A stretch of 36,380 nt of DNA from Burkholderiaceae bacterium (GCA_022702125.1 JAKOND010000093.1:1-36380), one strand, 5' to 3'. Counted from the first letter of the stretch, positions 1-12,218 are shown. Numbers and translations: made by a program. The notes: generated from the sequence alone by a model not told the origin.

Positions 1-309
1 GCCGCCGAGACGGTGCCGTACTTCATGGTGACCAACCTGGCGCGCACCCTGGGCGAACTCAAGGAACGCAGCATCTGGTGCATGGGCACCAGCGACGACG
101 CGCCCCGGACCCTCTACCAGGCCGACCTGCGCGTGCCCCTGGCCATCGTGCTCGGCGCGGAAGGCGCCGGCATGCGGCAGCTGACCCGCAAGACCTGCGA
201 TGCGCTGGTCGGCATCCCGATGCACGGCGCGGTCGAGAGCCTGAACGTCTCGGTCGCCAGCGGCATCTGCCTCTACGAAGCCATGCGCCAGCGCGCAGCG
301 GGCGGCTGA
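1..309 (+). CDS. rlmB: 23S rRNA (guanosine-2'-O-)-methyltransferase RlmB, C-terminal part (5' end outside window)
   Basis: The reading frame is open from the first base to TGA at 307-309, giving the last 102 residues of a SpoU/TrmH-family methyltransferase. Three SPOUT knot signatures are visible: VTNLARTL near the left edge, then [12 protein letters not shown] (motif 2), then [15 protein letters not shown] (motif 3), which form the S-adenosylmethionine pocket and dimer face. RlmB methylates the ribose of G2251 in the P-loop of 23S rRNA. The match to the E. coli RlmB tail is close along its whole length, so the family call is firm. The N-terminal RNA-binding domain and the start lie outside the window. 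No intrinsic terminator is visible after the stop. Confidence 0.93.
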   Translation, partial: AAETVPYFMVTNLARTLGELKERSIWCMGTSDDAPRTLYQADLRVPLAIVLGAEGAGMRQLTRKTCDALVGIPMHGAVESLNVSVASGICLYEAMRQRAAGG

Positions 310-355
310 TCCCTGTCCGTTCCGGGGCCGTCCCGAGGCGGCCGTGATCCGGTCG

Positions 356-361
356 TATGAT
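356..361 (+). promoter_or_regulatory. possible -10 element for the CHRD lipoprotein gene
   Basis: TATGAT stands in the otherwise G+C-rich gap between rlmB and the lipoprotein gene, about 87 bases before its ATG. No good -35 hexamer is present 16-18 bases upstream, so this rests on the -10 likeness alone. Confidence 0.3.
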
Positions 362-447
362 TTGTGGCCGATGTCCGGCGCAGCCGCCCGGGCGGCGACA
401 GGGCCGGATGCCGTGGGTGGGTTCCAAAACTTTCTTCAGGAGTCGTC

Positions 448-915
448 ATGGGTCGTTTTTCCACATCGTTGCGCATGGTTGGTGGCATCGCGCTATGCGC
501 CGGAGCCGCGCTGCTGGCCGGTTGCGGCAACTTCGGCTCTTTCGGCAAGGCGGACGAGGTGCGACTCTCGGCAGACCTGAGCGGCCGCAACGAGAATCCG
601 CCGGTGGTCTCCTCGGGAACCGGCCAAGCCCAGGCCTGGTTCAACCGCAGCACCAACACGCTCCGGTGGAACATCGCCTACAGCGGCCTGACCGGTCCCT
701 CTTCCGCGGCGCATTTCCACGGCCCGGCCATCCTGGGCCAGAACGCCGGCGTGGTGCTGCCGTTCAAGGCGCCGATCGCCAGCCCGATCCAGGGCGAAGC
801 GGTGCTGACCCCCGTCCAGGCGGAAGACCTGTTGCAGGGCAAGTGGTACGCCAACATCCATACGGCCGCGCATCCGGCCGGCGAGATCCGCGGGCAACTG
901 CTGGTCCGGAACTGA
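448..915 (+). CDS. CHRD-domain lipoprotein
   Basis: A 155-residue protein. I place the start at ATG 448 because AGGAG lies at 438-442, five bases upstream, and the protein then begins with a signal sequence; the frame is open further upstream but has no such signal. The N-terminus carries a hydrophobic stretch ending in the lipobox LAGC with the lipidated Cys at residue 26, so the product should be exported and lipid-anchored. The rest matches the CHRD domain (first seen in chordin): an HFHGPA motif mid-domain and a closing NIHTAAHPAGEIRGQL motif. The function of bacterial CHRD proteins is not established. It stands alone between rlmB and ygiQ with its own probable promoter. The family call is good; the biological role is unknown. 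Confidence 0.85.
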   Translation: MGRFSTSLRMVGGIALCAGAALLAGCGNFGSFGKADEVRLSADLSGRNENPPVVSSGTGQAQAWFNRSTNTLRWNIAYSGLTGPSSAAHFHGPAILGQNAGVVLPFKAPIASPIQGEAVLTPVQAEDLLQGKWYANIHTAAHPAGEIRGQLLVRN

Positions 916-930
916 CGCGGCGATCCGGGG

Positions 931-959
931 CGACAGCGGCCGCGCCGGCCGCCCTGTCG
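931..959 (+). terminator. G+C-rich hairpin after the CHRD gene, possible non-canonical terminator
   Basis: Fifteen bases after the stop, CGACAGCGGCCG (931-942) pairs with CGGCCG (946-951) plus CTGTCG (954-959), with loop CGC and a two-base CC bulge. It makes 12 pairs. No T-run follows, so it is not a standard intrinsic terminator; it could protect the 3' end or aid Rho-dependent stopping. Confidence 0.4.
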
Positions 960-1037
960 ACCGGCGCGCTGTGTCCGAATGGCCTCACGATGCGCCGTGC
1001 TTGACGCATTGCGAAGGCGCGCGATCGGTGCGGACTT

Positions 1038-1043
1038 TAAAAT
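1038..1043 (+). promoter_or_regulatory. possible -10 element (TAAAAT) for ygiQ
   Basis: TAAAAT occurs in an A+T island (1034-1043) 28 bases before the ygiQ ATG. A TTGACG at 1001-1006 is too far away (31 bases) to be its -35. Support is compositional and by position only. Confidence 0.35.
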
Positions 1044-1071
1044 CGCGGGTTGCCCCCACAGGACGCCCACG

Positions 1072-3474
<2,403 letters not shown>

Positions 3475-3580
3475 ACGGTCGGTGTCCGCCCGGGCGGGAA
3501 ATGTCGCCGTCCGCCGCACGAATCGCCCTGTATCCGGATGAGCGGCGTTCGACTTGTTCCGATACGGGCGCCTTCGGTGG

Positions 3581-3586
3581 CACAAT
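3581..3586 (+). promoter_or_regulatory. possible -10 element (CACAAT) for the sucA operon
   Basis: CACAAT in the ygiQ-sucA gap, about 115 bases before the sucA ATG. TTGTTC at 3554-3559 would be the -35, but the 21-base spacing is long. If used, it leaves a leader of roughly 110 bases that contains the hairpin described at 3670-3686. Confidence 0.3.
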
Positions 3587-3669
3587 CGTGGGCTAATCAG
3601 GCCCTTCCCAGCCACAGTCGCATCCGCCAATCGGTTCAGCCGTGTCGCGGAAGGTTTTTTCCAGCTAAT

Positions 3670-3686
3670 GTTTTCCCAAGGAAAAC
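3670..3686 (+). promoter_or_regulatory. leader hairpin touching the sucA ribosome-binding site
   Basis: GTTTTCC (3670-3676), loop CAA, GGAAAAC (3680-3686) form a perfect 7-bp hairpin that ends one base before the Shine-Dalgarno GGAGG at 3687-3691 (ATG at 3702). A second TTTTCC at 3657-3662 could pair with the same GGAAAA, giving an alternative fold. Whether it regulates sucA is inference. Confidence 0.4.
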
Positions 3687-3701
3687 GGAGGTCCGCGCAC
3701 C

Positions 3702-6569
3702 ATGAGCGATCCTACGTCGCTGTACGACGCCTACCAAGGCAATACCTATCTCTTCGGCGGCAACGCGCCGTATGTCGAAGAGATGTATGAGAACTATCTC
3801 GCCGATCCGACCAGCGTGCCCGACAGCTGGCGCGCCCATTTCGACTCCCTCCAGAACGTGCCCGCGGGCGACGGCAGCAACAGCCGCGACGTGCCGCACC
3901 TGCCGGTCATCAACGCCTTCGCCGACCGCGCGCGCCAGGGCCAGACCAAGGTGGTGGTCGCCAGCGCCGACTCCGAACTCGGCCGCAAGCGCACCGCGGT
4001 CCAGCAGCTGATCGCCGCCTACCGCAACGTCGGCGTCCGCTGGGCGGACCTCGATCCGCTCAAGCGGACCGAGCGCGAAGACATCCCCGAACTCGGCCTG
4101 CCGTTCTACGACTTCACCGACGCCGACCTGGAAACGGTCTTCAACACCAGCAATACCTTCTTCGGCCGCGACACCATGCCGCTGCGGGAGCTGCTCAACG
4201 CCCTGCGCGAGACCTATTGCGGCACCATCGGCGTCGAGTACATGTACACGACCGACCATGTGCAGAAGCGCTGGTGGCAGAGCAAGCTCGAAGGCGCCCG
4301 TTCCAAGCCGAGCTTCAACAACGAGCAGAAGAAGCGCATCCTCGACCGCCTGACCGCGGCCGAAGGCCTCGAGCGGTTCCTGCACACCAAGTACGTCGGC
4401 CAGAAGCGTTTCTCCCTCGAAGGCGGCGAGAGCTTCATCGCCTCGATGGATGCGCTGATCCAGGCCGCCGGCAAGGCGGGCGTGGAAGAGATCGTCATCG
4501 GCATGGCCCACCGCGGCCGCCTGAACGTGCTGGTCAACTCGCTGGGCAAGCTGCCGGCGGACCTGTTCGCGGAATTCGACCACACCGCACCGGAAGACCT
4601 GCCGAGCGGCGACGTCAAGTACCACCAGGGCTTCAGCTCGGACGTGACGACCGAAGGCGGTCCGGTCCACCTGAGCCTCGCGTTCAACCCGTCGCACCTC
4701 GAGATCGTCAATCCCGTGGTCGAAGGCTCGGTGCGCGCCCGCATGGACCGCCGGGGCGATCCGGCCGGCAAGCAGGTGCTGCCGGTGCTGGTGCACGGCG
4801 ACGCGGCCTTCGCCGGCCAGGGCGTGATCATGGAGACCCTGGCGCTGGCCGAGACCCGCGGCTACCACACCGGCGGCACGGTCCACATCGTCATCAACAA
4901 CCAGATCGGCTTCACCACCAGCGATCCGCGCGACAGCCGCTCCACGCTGTACTGCACCGACGTCGTCAAGATGATCGAATCGCCGGTGCTGCACGTCAAC
5001 GGCGACGATCCGGAAGCCGTCGTGCTGGCGACCCAGCTGGCGCTCGAGTTCCGCATGGAATTCAAGAAGGACGTGGTCGTCGACATCATCTGCTACCGCA
5101 AGCTCGGCCACAACGAGCAGGACACCCCGAGCCTGACGCAGCCGCTGATGTACAAGAAGATCGCGGCCCACCCCGGCACGCGCAAGCTGTACGCCGACAA
5201 GCTGACCGCGCAGGGCCTGGGCGAGACCATCGGCGACGACATGTTCAAGGCCTACCGCGCCGCCATGGAAGCCGGCAAGCACACGGCCGACCCGGTGCTG
5301 ACCAACTTCAAGGGCAAGTACGCGGTCGACTGGAGCCCCTTCCTGGGCAAGAAGTGGACGGACGCGGGCGACACCGGCGTCCCGCTGGCCGACTGGAACC
5401 GCATCTCCGAGCGCATCACCACGATCCCGGACACCGTCACCCCGCACCAGTTGGTCAAGAAGGTCTACAACGACCGCGCGGCCATGGCCCGCGGCGACAT
5501 CCCGGTGGACTGGGGCATGGGCGAGCACATGGCCTTCGCTTCCCTGGTCGCCGCCGGCTACCCGGTGCGCCTGTCGGGCGAGGACTGCGGCCGCGGCACG
5601 TTCACCCATCGCCACGCGGTGATCCACGACCAGAACCGCGAAAAGTTCGACGAAGGCACCTACATCCCGCTGCAGAACGTCGCGGACAACCAGGCGCCGT
5701 TCGTGGTGATCGATTCCATCCTGTCGGAAGAGGCGGTGCTGGGCTTCGAGTACGGCTACGCGTCCACCGACCCGAACACCCTGGTGATCTGGGAAGCGCA
5801 GTTCGGCGACTTCGCCAACGGCGCGCAGGTGGTGATCGACCAGTTCATCGCCTCGGGCGAAGTGAAGTGGGGCCGCGTCAACGGTCTGACGCTGATGCTG
5901 CCGCACGGCTACGAGGGCCAGGGTCCCGAGCACAGCTCGGCCCGACTGGAGCGTTTCATGCAGCTGTCGGCCGACACCAACATGCAGGTGGTGCAGCCGA
6001 CGACGGCCAGCCAGATCTTCCATGTGCTGCGCCGCCAGATGACCCGCAACCTGCGCAAGCCGCTGGTCATCATGACGCCGAAGTCGCTGCTGCGGAACAA
6101 GGACGCGACCTCGCCGCTGTCCGAATTCACCAGCGGCAGCTTCCAGACCGTGATCCCGGAGAACCGCGATCTCAAGGCCGACAAGGTCAAGCGCATCGTC
6201 GCCTGCTCGGGCAAGGTCTACTACGACCTGGCCAAGAAGCGCGAGGAGAAGGGCGCCGACGACGTCGTGATCCTGCGCGTGGAACAGCTCTATCCGTTCC
6301 CGCACAAGGCCTTCGCCGCCGAGCTGAAGAAGTACCCGAACGCCACCGACATCGTCTGGGTGCAGGACGAGCCGCAGAACCAGGGCGCCTGGTTCTTCGT
6401 GCAGCACTACATCCACGAGAACATGTCGGCCGGCCAGCGCTTGGGCTATTCGGGCCGCGCGGCGTCGGCATCGCCGGCGGTCGGGTATTCGCACCTGCAC
6501 CAGGAGCAGCAGAAGTCCCTGGTCGAAGGCGCCTTCGCCAAGCTCAAGGGCTTCGTGCTCAACAAGTAA
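3702..6569 (+). CDS. sucA: 2-oxoglutarate dehydrogenase E1 component
   Basis: A 955-residue thiamine-diphosphate enzyme that decarboxylates 2-oxoglutarate and passes the succinyl group to the lipoyl arm of SucB in the TCA cycle; cytoplasmic. The start is set by GGAGG at 3687-3691 and the typical N-terminal peptide ([22 protein letters not shown]). The active-site segment [10 protein letters not shown] lies near residue 270. The cofactor/Mg site is [10 protein letters not shown] (D367) followed by [12 protein letters not shown] (N399-N400). The transketolase-like pyrimidine domain and the C-terminal regulatory domain are intact to the end (KLKGFVLNK). Length is slightly above E. coli SucA (933). 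It heads an operon with sucB, lpdA and zapE, but a terminator-like hairpin lies just after it. Confidence 0.98.
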   Translation: MSDPTSLYDAYQGNTYLFGGNAPYVEEMYENYLADPTSVPDSWRAHFDSLQNVPAGDGSNSRDVPHLPVINAFADRARQGQTKVVVASADSELGRKRTAVQQLIAAYRNVGVRWADLDPLKRTEREDIPELGLPFYDFTDADLETVFNTSNTFFGRDTMPLRELLNALRETYCGTIGVEYMYTTDHVQKRWWQSKLEGARSKPSFNNEQKKRILDRLTAAEGLERFLHTKYVGQKRFSLEGGESFIASMDALIQAAGKAGVEEIVIGMAHRGRLNVLVNSLGKLPADLFAEFDHTAPEDLPSGDVKYHQGFSSDVTTEGGPVHLSLAFNPSHLEIVNPVVEGSVRARMDRRGDPAGKQVLPVLVHGDAAFAGQGVIMETLALAETRGYHTGGTVHIVINNQIGFTTSDPRDSRSTLYCTDVVKMIESPVLHVNGDDPEAVVLATQLALEFRMEFKKDVVVDIICYRKLGHNEQDTPSLTQPLMYKKIAAHPGTRKLYADKLTAQGLGETIGDDMFKAYRAAMEAGKHTADPVLTNFKGKYAVDWSPFLGKKWTDAGDTGVPLADWNRISERITTIPDTVTPHQLVKKVYNDRAAMARGDIPVDWGMGEHMAFASLVAAGYPVRLSGEDCGRGTFTHRHAVIHDQNREKFDEGTYIPLQNVADNQAPFVVIDSILSEEAVLGFEYGYASTDPNTLVIWEAQFGDFANGAQVVIDQFIASGEVKWGRVNGLTLMLPHGYEGQGPEHSSARLERFMQLSADTNMQVVQPTTASQIFHVLRRQMTRNLRKPLVIMTPKSLLRNKDATSPLSEFTSGSFQTVIPENRDLKADKVKRIVACSGKVYYDLAKKREEKGADDVVILRVEQLYPFPHKAFAAELKKYPNATDIVWVQDEPQNQGAWFFVQHYIHENMSAGQRLGYSGRAASASPAVGYSHLHQEQQKSLVEGAFAKLKGFVLNK

Positions 6570-6579
6570 GTCACGGATC

Positions 6580-6604
6580 GCCGGGCCCCAGGGCCCGGCT
6601 TTTT
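6580..6604 (+). terminator. intrinsic-terminator-like hairpin between sucA and sucB
   Basis: GCCGGGCCC (6580-6588) and GGGCCCGGC (6591-6599) are perfect inverted arms separated by CA; with a realistic 4-6 base loop about seven G:C pairs remain. A run of five T follows at 6600-6604. It starts 10 bases after the sucA stop and 72 bases before the sucB ATG, so it may partly stop transcription inside the operon. Confidence 0.65.
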
Positions 6605-6651
6605 CACATTTTTCCCGATCGATCTTCCCCCGAACAAATCGAAAGCAATTC

Positions 6652-7899
6652 ATGGCCATCGTAGAAGTCAAAGTCCCCCAGCTGTCCGAATCGGTTTCCG
6701 AAGCCACCATGCTGACCTGGAAGAAGAAGGCCGGTGAGGCCGTCGCGGCCGACGAGATCCTGATCGAGATCGAAACGGACAAGGTCGTGCTCGAAGTGCC
6801 CGCGCCCGCCGCCGGCGTGCTGGCCGAGATCGTCCAGGCCGACGGCGCCACGGTGACCGCCGAGCAACTGATCGCCCGCATCGACACCGAAGCCCAGGCC
6901 GGCGCCGCCGCGCCCGCACCGGCCGCCGCCGCACCTGCTCCCGCGGCTTCCCCCGCTCCCGCACCTGCCGCGGCCCCGGCCGCCCAGGGCGGTTCCAAGT
7001 CCGACGTCGCCATGCCGGCCGCCGCCAAGCTGCTGGCGGAGCAGGGCCGCTCGGTCGATTCCGTGTCCGGCACCGGCAGGGACGGTCGCGTCACCAAGGG
7101 CGATGTCCTGGCCGCGCCCGCCGCCAAGGCCGCTCCGGCGCCCGCGCCCAAGGCCGCGCTGCCCGCCGCGCCGGCCGCCAACTTCGCCAGCCTGGGCGAC
7201 CGTCCGGAACAGCGCGTGCCGATGAGCCGCCTGCGCGCCCGCGTCGCCGAGCGCCTGCTGCAGTCCCAGTCCACCAATGCCATCCTGACGACCTTCAACG
7301 AAGTCAACATGGCGCCGGTCATCGACGCCCGCAAGCGCTTCCAGGACAAGTTCGAGAAGACCCACGGCGTGAAGCTGGGCTTCATGAGCTTCTTCGTGAA
7401 GGCGGCCGTGCATGCGCTCAAGCAGTACCCGGTCATCAACGCTAGCGTGGACGGCAACGACATCGTCTACCACGGCTACTTCGACATCGGCATCGCCGTC
7501 GGCTCGCCGCGCGGCCTGGTCGTGCCGATCCTGCGCGACGCGGACCAGCTGAGCTTCGCCCAGATCGAGAAGAAGATCGCCGAGTTCGGCGCCAAGGCCA
7601 AGGAAGGCAAGCTGGGCATCGACGACATGACAGGCGGCACCTTCTCCATCTCCAACGGCGGCGTGTTCGGCTCGATGCTGTCCACCCCCATCATCAACCC
7701 GCCGCAGTCGGCCATCCTGGGCGTGCATGCGACCAAGGACCGCGCCGTCGTGGAGAACGGCCAGATCGTGGTGCGTCCGATGAACTACCTCGCCCTGAGC
7801 TACGACCACCGCATCATCGACGGCCGCGAAGCCGTGCTGGGCCTGGTGGCCATGAAGGACGCGCTGGAAGATCCGGCCCGCCTGCTGTTCGACATCTGA
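6652..7899 (+). CDS. sucB: 2-oxoglutarate dehydrogenase E2, dihydrolipoyl succinyltransferase
   Basis: A 415-residue core subunit of the 2-oxoglutarate dehydrogenase complex that transfers succinyl from the lipoyl arm to CoA. Order of domains: one lipoyl domain (residues 2-77) with the lipoylated lysine K44 in ETDKVVLE; an Ala/Pro-rich swinging linker (about 83-113); the E1/E3-binding domain (about 119-153, [13 protein letters not shown]...GRVTKGDVL); a second Ala/Pro linker; and the catalytic domain (about 187-415) with the DHRIIDG motif, H386 and D390 being the active-site pair. A single lipoyl domain and [11 protein letters not shown] favour the succinyl rather than the acetyl transferase. 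It sits between sucA and lpdA; lpdA begins 13 bases after its stop. Confidence 0.97.
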   Translation: MAIVEVKVPQLSESVSEATMLTWKKKAGEAVAADEILIEIETDKVVLEVPAPAAGVLAEIVQADGATVTAEQLIARIDTEAQAGAAAPAPAAAAPAPAASPAPAPAAAPAAQGGSKSDVAMPAAAKLLAEQGRSVDSVSGTGRDGRVTKGDVLAAPAAKAAPAPAPKAALPAAPAANFASLGDRPEQRVPMSRLRARVAERLLQSQSTNAILTTFNEVNMAPVIDARKRFQDKFEKTHGVKLGFMSFFVKAAVHALKQYPVINASVDGNDIVYHGYFDIGIAVGSPRGLVVPILRDADQLSFAQIEKKIAEFGAKAKEGKLGIDDMTGGTFSISNGGVFGSMLSTPIINPPQSAILGVHATKDRAVVENGQIVVRPMNYLALSYDHRIIDGREAVLGLVAMKDALEDPARLLFDI

Positions 7900-7912
7900 G
7901 GAAAACCGCGCA

Positions 7913-9349
<1,437 letters not shown>

Positions 9350-9374
9350 GCTTTCGAGGATCGCCAGGCACCCG

Positions 9375-10493
9375 ATGCAATCTCCCGTCATCAGCACGCC
9401 GGTGCGTGCCGCGTACGAAGAGGAGCTGCGCCAGCGCGGCTTCCAGAGCGACCCGGCACAGCTGCGTGCGGTGGACGCGCTCGAGCGTTGCGCCGCCGAG
9501 TGGGCGTTCTACAAGCAGCGCCGCACCAACGTCATCAAGAAGATGTTCCACCGGCCGGCGATCCCGCGCGGCGTGTACATGTTCGGTGGCGTGGGGCGCG
9601 GCAAGAGCTTCCTGATGGACTGCTTCTTCAATGTGGTGCCGATCCGCCGCAAGGTGCGGCTGCACTTCCACGAGTTCATGCGGGAAGTGCACAAGGAGCT
9701 GGCAGGCCTGCAGGGCACGGTCAATCCGCTCGACGTGCTGGGCCGCCGGATGGCGGCCCGCTATCGCCTGCTGTGCTTCGACGAATTCCATGTGGCCGAC
9801 ATCACCGATGCGATGATCCTGCACCGGCTGCTGGCGGCCCTGTTCGAGAACGGCGTGGGCTTCGTGACCACGTCCAATTTCGAGCCCGACGGGCTCTATC
9901 CGGGCGGCCTGCACCGCGACCGCATCCTGCCGGCCATCGCGCTGCTCAAGGAGCGGCTGCAGGTCGTCAACGTCGACAACGGCACCGATTACCGGCGCCG
10001 CACGATGGAAAAGCTGCGGCTCTACCACACACCGCTCGGTCCCGGTACCGATGGCGAGATGAACGATGCGTTCGATCGCCTGGCCGAGGCCCACGACGAG
10101 GATCCGGTGCTCCAGATCGAGGGGCGCGAGATGCACGCCCGGCGCAAGGCCGGCGGCGTCGTCTGGTTCGACTTCAAGGCCCTCTGCGCCGGTCCGCGTT
10201 CGCAGAACGACTACCTGGAGATCGCCAACCGTTTCCACACGGTGCTGGTCAGCAACATTCCCCGCCTGTCGGTGGCGATGGCCTCCGAGGCACGGCGTTT
10301 CACGCTGCTGGTCGACGTGATGTACGACCGCCGGGTCAAGCTCATCCTGTCGGCCGCGGTGCCGCCCGAAGAGCTCTACATCGAAGGGCCGCTGTCGCAC
10401 GAGTTCCCGCGCACCGTGTCGCGGCTCAACGAAATGCAGTCGGCGGAGTTCCTCGCGCTGGAACGGCGCATCGTGGACACGGCCATCACATGA
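9375..10493 (+). CDS. zapE: AFG1-like ATPase, cell division protein ZapE
   Basis: A 372-residue P-loop ATPase of the AFG1/ZapE family. The start is ATG 9375 (MQSPVISTPVRAAYEEELR), which gives the family's normal N-terminus, although the frame is open upstream inside lpdA. Walker A is GGVGRGKS at residues 71-78 (K77). Walker B is LLCFDEFHV with D136 and E137. The family features HFHEFMREVH and TTSNFEPDGLYPGGLHRDR are present. In E. coli ZapE (YhcM) binds the Z-ring and affects division under stress; the mitochondrial relative Afg1 acts in protein turnover. It lies 25 bases after lpdA, and its stop overlaps the start of the next gene (ATGA). I recall the linkage to the 2-oxoglutarate dehydrogenase genes from other Burkholderiales, but did not search it. 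Confidence 0.93.
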   Translation: MQSPVISTPVRAAYEEELRQRGFQSDPAQLRAVDALERCAAEWAFYKQRRTNVIKKMFHRPAIPRGVYMFGGVGRGKSFLMDCFFNVVPIRRKVRLHFHEFMREVHKELAGLQGTVNPLDVLGRRMAARYRLLCFDEFHVADITDAMILHRLLAALFENGVGFVTTSNFEPDGLYPGGLHRDRILPAIALLKERLQVVNVDNGTDYRRRTMEKLRLYHTPLGPGTDGEMNDAFDRLAEAHDEDPVLQIEGREMHARRKAGGVVWFDFKALCAGPRSQNDYLEIANRFHTVLVSNIPRLSVAMASEARRFTLLVDVMYDRRVKLILSAAVPPEELYIEGPLSHEFPRTVSRLNEMQSAEFLALERRIVDTAIT

Positions 10494-11248
10494 CGCACGA
10501 CACGATCCACCGGATGAACCGTGTCGACGCCCGGGCCGGTCGCATCGGCCGTGGGTTGTGGCCGAGCCGGCTCCTGGTCATGTGCATGGCCGGTATCGCC
10601 GTCCTGAGCCATGCGCAGGACGCGATGACCCCGGAACAGTCGGCAGCGCGGACCGGGCTCATCGAGGAGCGGGCCCGGCGTATCCAGGAGATCGGTCGGG
10701 AACGCACCCGCATCCAGGAACAGCAGAACCGCGAGTCGGCGCAGTGCTACCAGCACTTCGTGGTCAACAGTTGCGTGCAGGCGGCGGCCGACCGTCACCG
10801 CAAGTCCCTGACCGCCTTGCGTCGCGAGGAAACCGCGATCAACAATGCCGAGCGGGAACGCGAGGGCCAGGAACAGCGTGCCCGCATCGCGTCCCAGGAG
10901 CAGGCCGACCGCGACAAGAAGGAGCAGGCATCCGTGCGGGGGGCCGGCGCGCCTACCCAGGAACAGCGCCAGCAGGCCGCCCAGGACCAGCAGCGCCGGC
11001 AGGAGGCTGAACGGCCCGCCCGTGCGCAGCAGGGCGCCGCGCAGCAGCAGCGCAAGGAACTCGAACGGGCCGAGGCCCAGCGGCAACGCGCGCAGAAGGC
11101 CGAAGAGGCTCCGGCGCAGGCGAGCCGTTTCGACGCCAAGCAGCGCGAGGCGCAGGCCCGGCGCGAAGAGCGGGACCGCCGGCTGCAGGAGCGGGCCGCG
11201 AAGGGCGCAGCGGGAAAACCGGTACCCCAGGCCTTGCCTGCGCCCTGA
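10490..11248 (+). CDS. secreted, highly charged coiled-coil protein of unknown function
   Basis: A 252-residue protein that I do not recognise. The ATG at 10490 overlaps the zapE stop as ATGA, suggesting translational coupling; an in-frame ATG at 10514 is the alternative start. The N-terminus is basic and followed by a hydrophobic core (about residues 27-39) ending SHA-Q, a good signal peptidase I site after A42. The mature part (43-252) is almost entirely Glu/Gln/Arg/Ala, predicted long helix or coiled coil (for example QEIGRERTRIQEQQNRE), with Ala/Pro near the C-terminus. Two cysteines at 86 and 95 (CX8C, in QCYQHFVVNSC) are the only ones in the mature chain and could form a disulfide in the periplasm. 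No enzymatic motif is visible. It ends the sucA operon and faces the phosphatase gene tail to tail. Confidence 0.8.
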   Translation: MTHDTIHRMNRVDARAGRIGRGLWPSRLLVMCMAGIAVLSHAQDAMTPEQSAARTGLIEERARRIQEIGRERTRIQEQQNRESAQCYQHFVVNSCVQAAADRHRKSLTALRREETAINNAEREREGQEQRARIASQEQADRDKKEQASVRGAGAPTQEQRQQAAQDQQRRQEAERPARAQQGAAQQQRKELERAEAQRQRAQKAEEAPAQASRFDAKQREAQARREERDRRLQERAAKGAAGKPVPQALPAP

Positions 11249-11344
11249 CACTTCGGGCGCCGCGACGGCACGGTGCCGGCGGCACGGCCGCTGCTACGCG
11301 AGGGTGCCCCAGTGGCTACCCGCACCGCCCCCGAAGACCTGCGT

Positions 11345-12145
11345 TCACCGGGTCCCGATCGAGGGGACGGGCGGATCGGTCCGTGCCGGTGGTGAAGGCG
11401 TCAGCTTCATCAGCACCAGGGACAGGTTGTCGCCGCCTCCCCGGGCACGGCTGCGCGCTTTCGACACCAGGAATTCGCTGGCTTCCCGCGGCGACAGCTC
11501 GGTCGCCACGACCGCCATTTCCTCGGGCGTGAAGTAATGCCACAGGCCATCGCTGCAGGCCAGGATGGAATCGCCGGGCTCCAGGCGTTCGATGCGGTGC
11601 AGCTCGATCGGCGGATCGTCCTGCGTACCCAGGCAACCCAGCAGCACGTTGGCCTGCGGATGGCGCAGGGCTTCCTCCACGCTGATCTGCCCGCGATCGA
11701 CCAGCTGCTGCACGTAGGAGTGGTCGCGCGTCCGGCGCACCAGACGGCCGTCGTGGAAATGGTGGATGCGCGAATCGCCCGCGTGCATCCAGTGGCAGCT
11801 GCCATCGGGCAGCATCAGGAACGCGGCGATGGTGCTGTGCGGCTCCTGTTCGGCGGAAATGGCGGTCAGGCGGATGACGATGTGCGATTCCATCGCCAGC
11901 CGGTGCAGCAGGGCGGACGGTGCCTCGCGATCGGGGCGATAGCCCTCGAATAATTGGCGGGCGGTCATCATGATCTGATCGGACGCCTTGCGCCCTCCGG
12001 TCCGCCCGCCCATCCCGTCGGCCAGGACTGCCAGCAGGCAGCCGTTGACATGGGGATGCACCAGCAGGCTCACCTGGTCCTGCTGGTATTCGCGGTCGCC
12101 CTTGTGCAGTCCCGTGGCGCAGTGAATGCGGTAGCCCAGGTCCAT
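11345..12145 (-). CDS. PP2C-family protein serine/threonine phosphatase
   Basis: A 266-residue metal-dependent phosphatase that would remove phosphate from Ser/Thr residues in the cytoplasm. I chose the ATG at 12145 (MDLGYRIHCATG) because AAGGA precedes it; an in-frame ATG 33 bases upstream (12178) lacks a ribosome-binding site. PP2C metal and phosphate motifs are in order: KGDREYQQDQ (D23), LADGMGG (D43), HAGDSR, ACSDGLW and GGGDNLSLV. There is no membrane segment or extra domain. No kinase, FHA protein or secretion gene is next to it in this window, so its partner kinase is unknown. It is read away from the helicase gene, with a 215-base shared upstream region. Confidence 0.9.
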   Translation of the reverse strand: MDLGYRIHCATGLHKGDREYQQDQVSLLVHPHVNGCLLAVLADGMGGRTGGRKASDQIMMTARQLFEGYRPDREAPSALLHRLAMESHIVIRLTAISAEQEPHSTIAAFLMLPDGSCHWMHAGDSRIHHFHDGRLVRRTRDHSYVQQLVDRGQISVEEALRHPQANVLLGCLGTQDDPPIELHRIERLEPGDSILACSDGLWHYFTPEEMAVVATELSPREASEFLVSKARSRARGGGDNLSLVLMKLTPSPPARTDPPVPSIGTR

Positions 12146-12212
12146 GCCTGCTGTTTCCTTGCTTGTGGAGGGGACCATGCGCGCCGCCGGACCGGGCGGG
12201 CATGGGGCACGT

Positions 12213-12218
12213 ATTATC
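12213..12218 (-). promoter_or_regulatory. possible -10 element for the PP2C phosphatase gene
   Basis: Read on the minus strand, 12218-12213 is GATAAT, about 70 bases upstream of the chosen phosphatase start. No convincing -35 hexamer is found at 17 bases. The 12146-12360 gap between the divergent genes is otherwise without clear signals for dinG. Confidence 0.3.

Noticed and set aside
3486-3497. CCGCCCGGGCGG palindrome after ygiQ
   Set aside because: It leaves almost no loop, has no T-run, and short G+C palindromes are common at this composition.
3636-7463. 1275-codon open minus-strand frame over sucA and sucB
   Set aside because: It is an artefact of codon bias opposite two clear enzyme genes; no homology by eye and low-complexity composition.
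11249-11344. Inverted repeats in the convergent gap (CTTCGGGCG at 11251 with CGCCCCCGAAG at 11326; GTGCC-GGC-GGCAC at 11273-11285)
   Set aside because: The long repeat has an 80-base span and a bulge, the short one only five pairs, and neither is followed by a T-run, so a terminator call is not supported.
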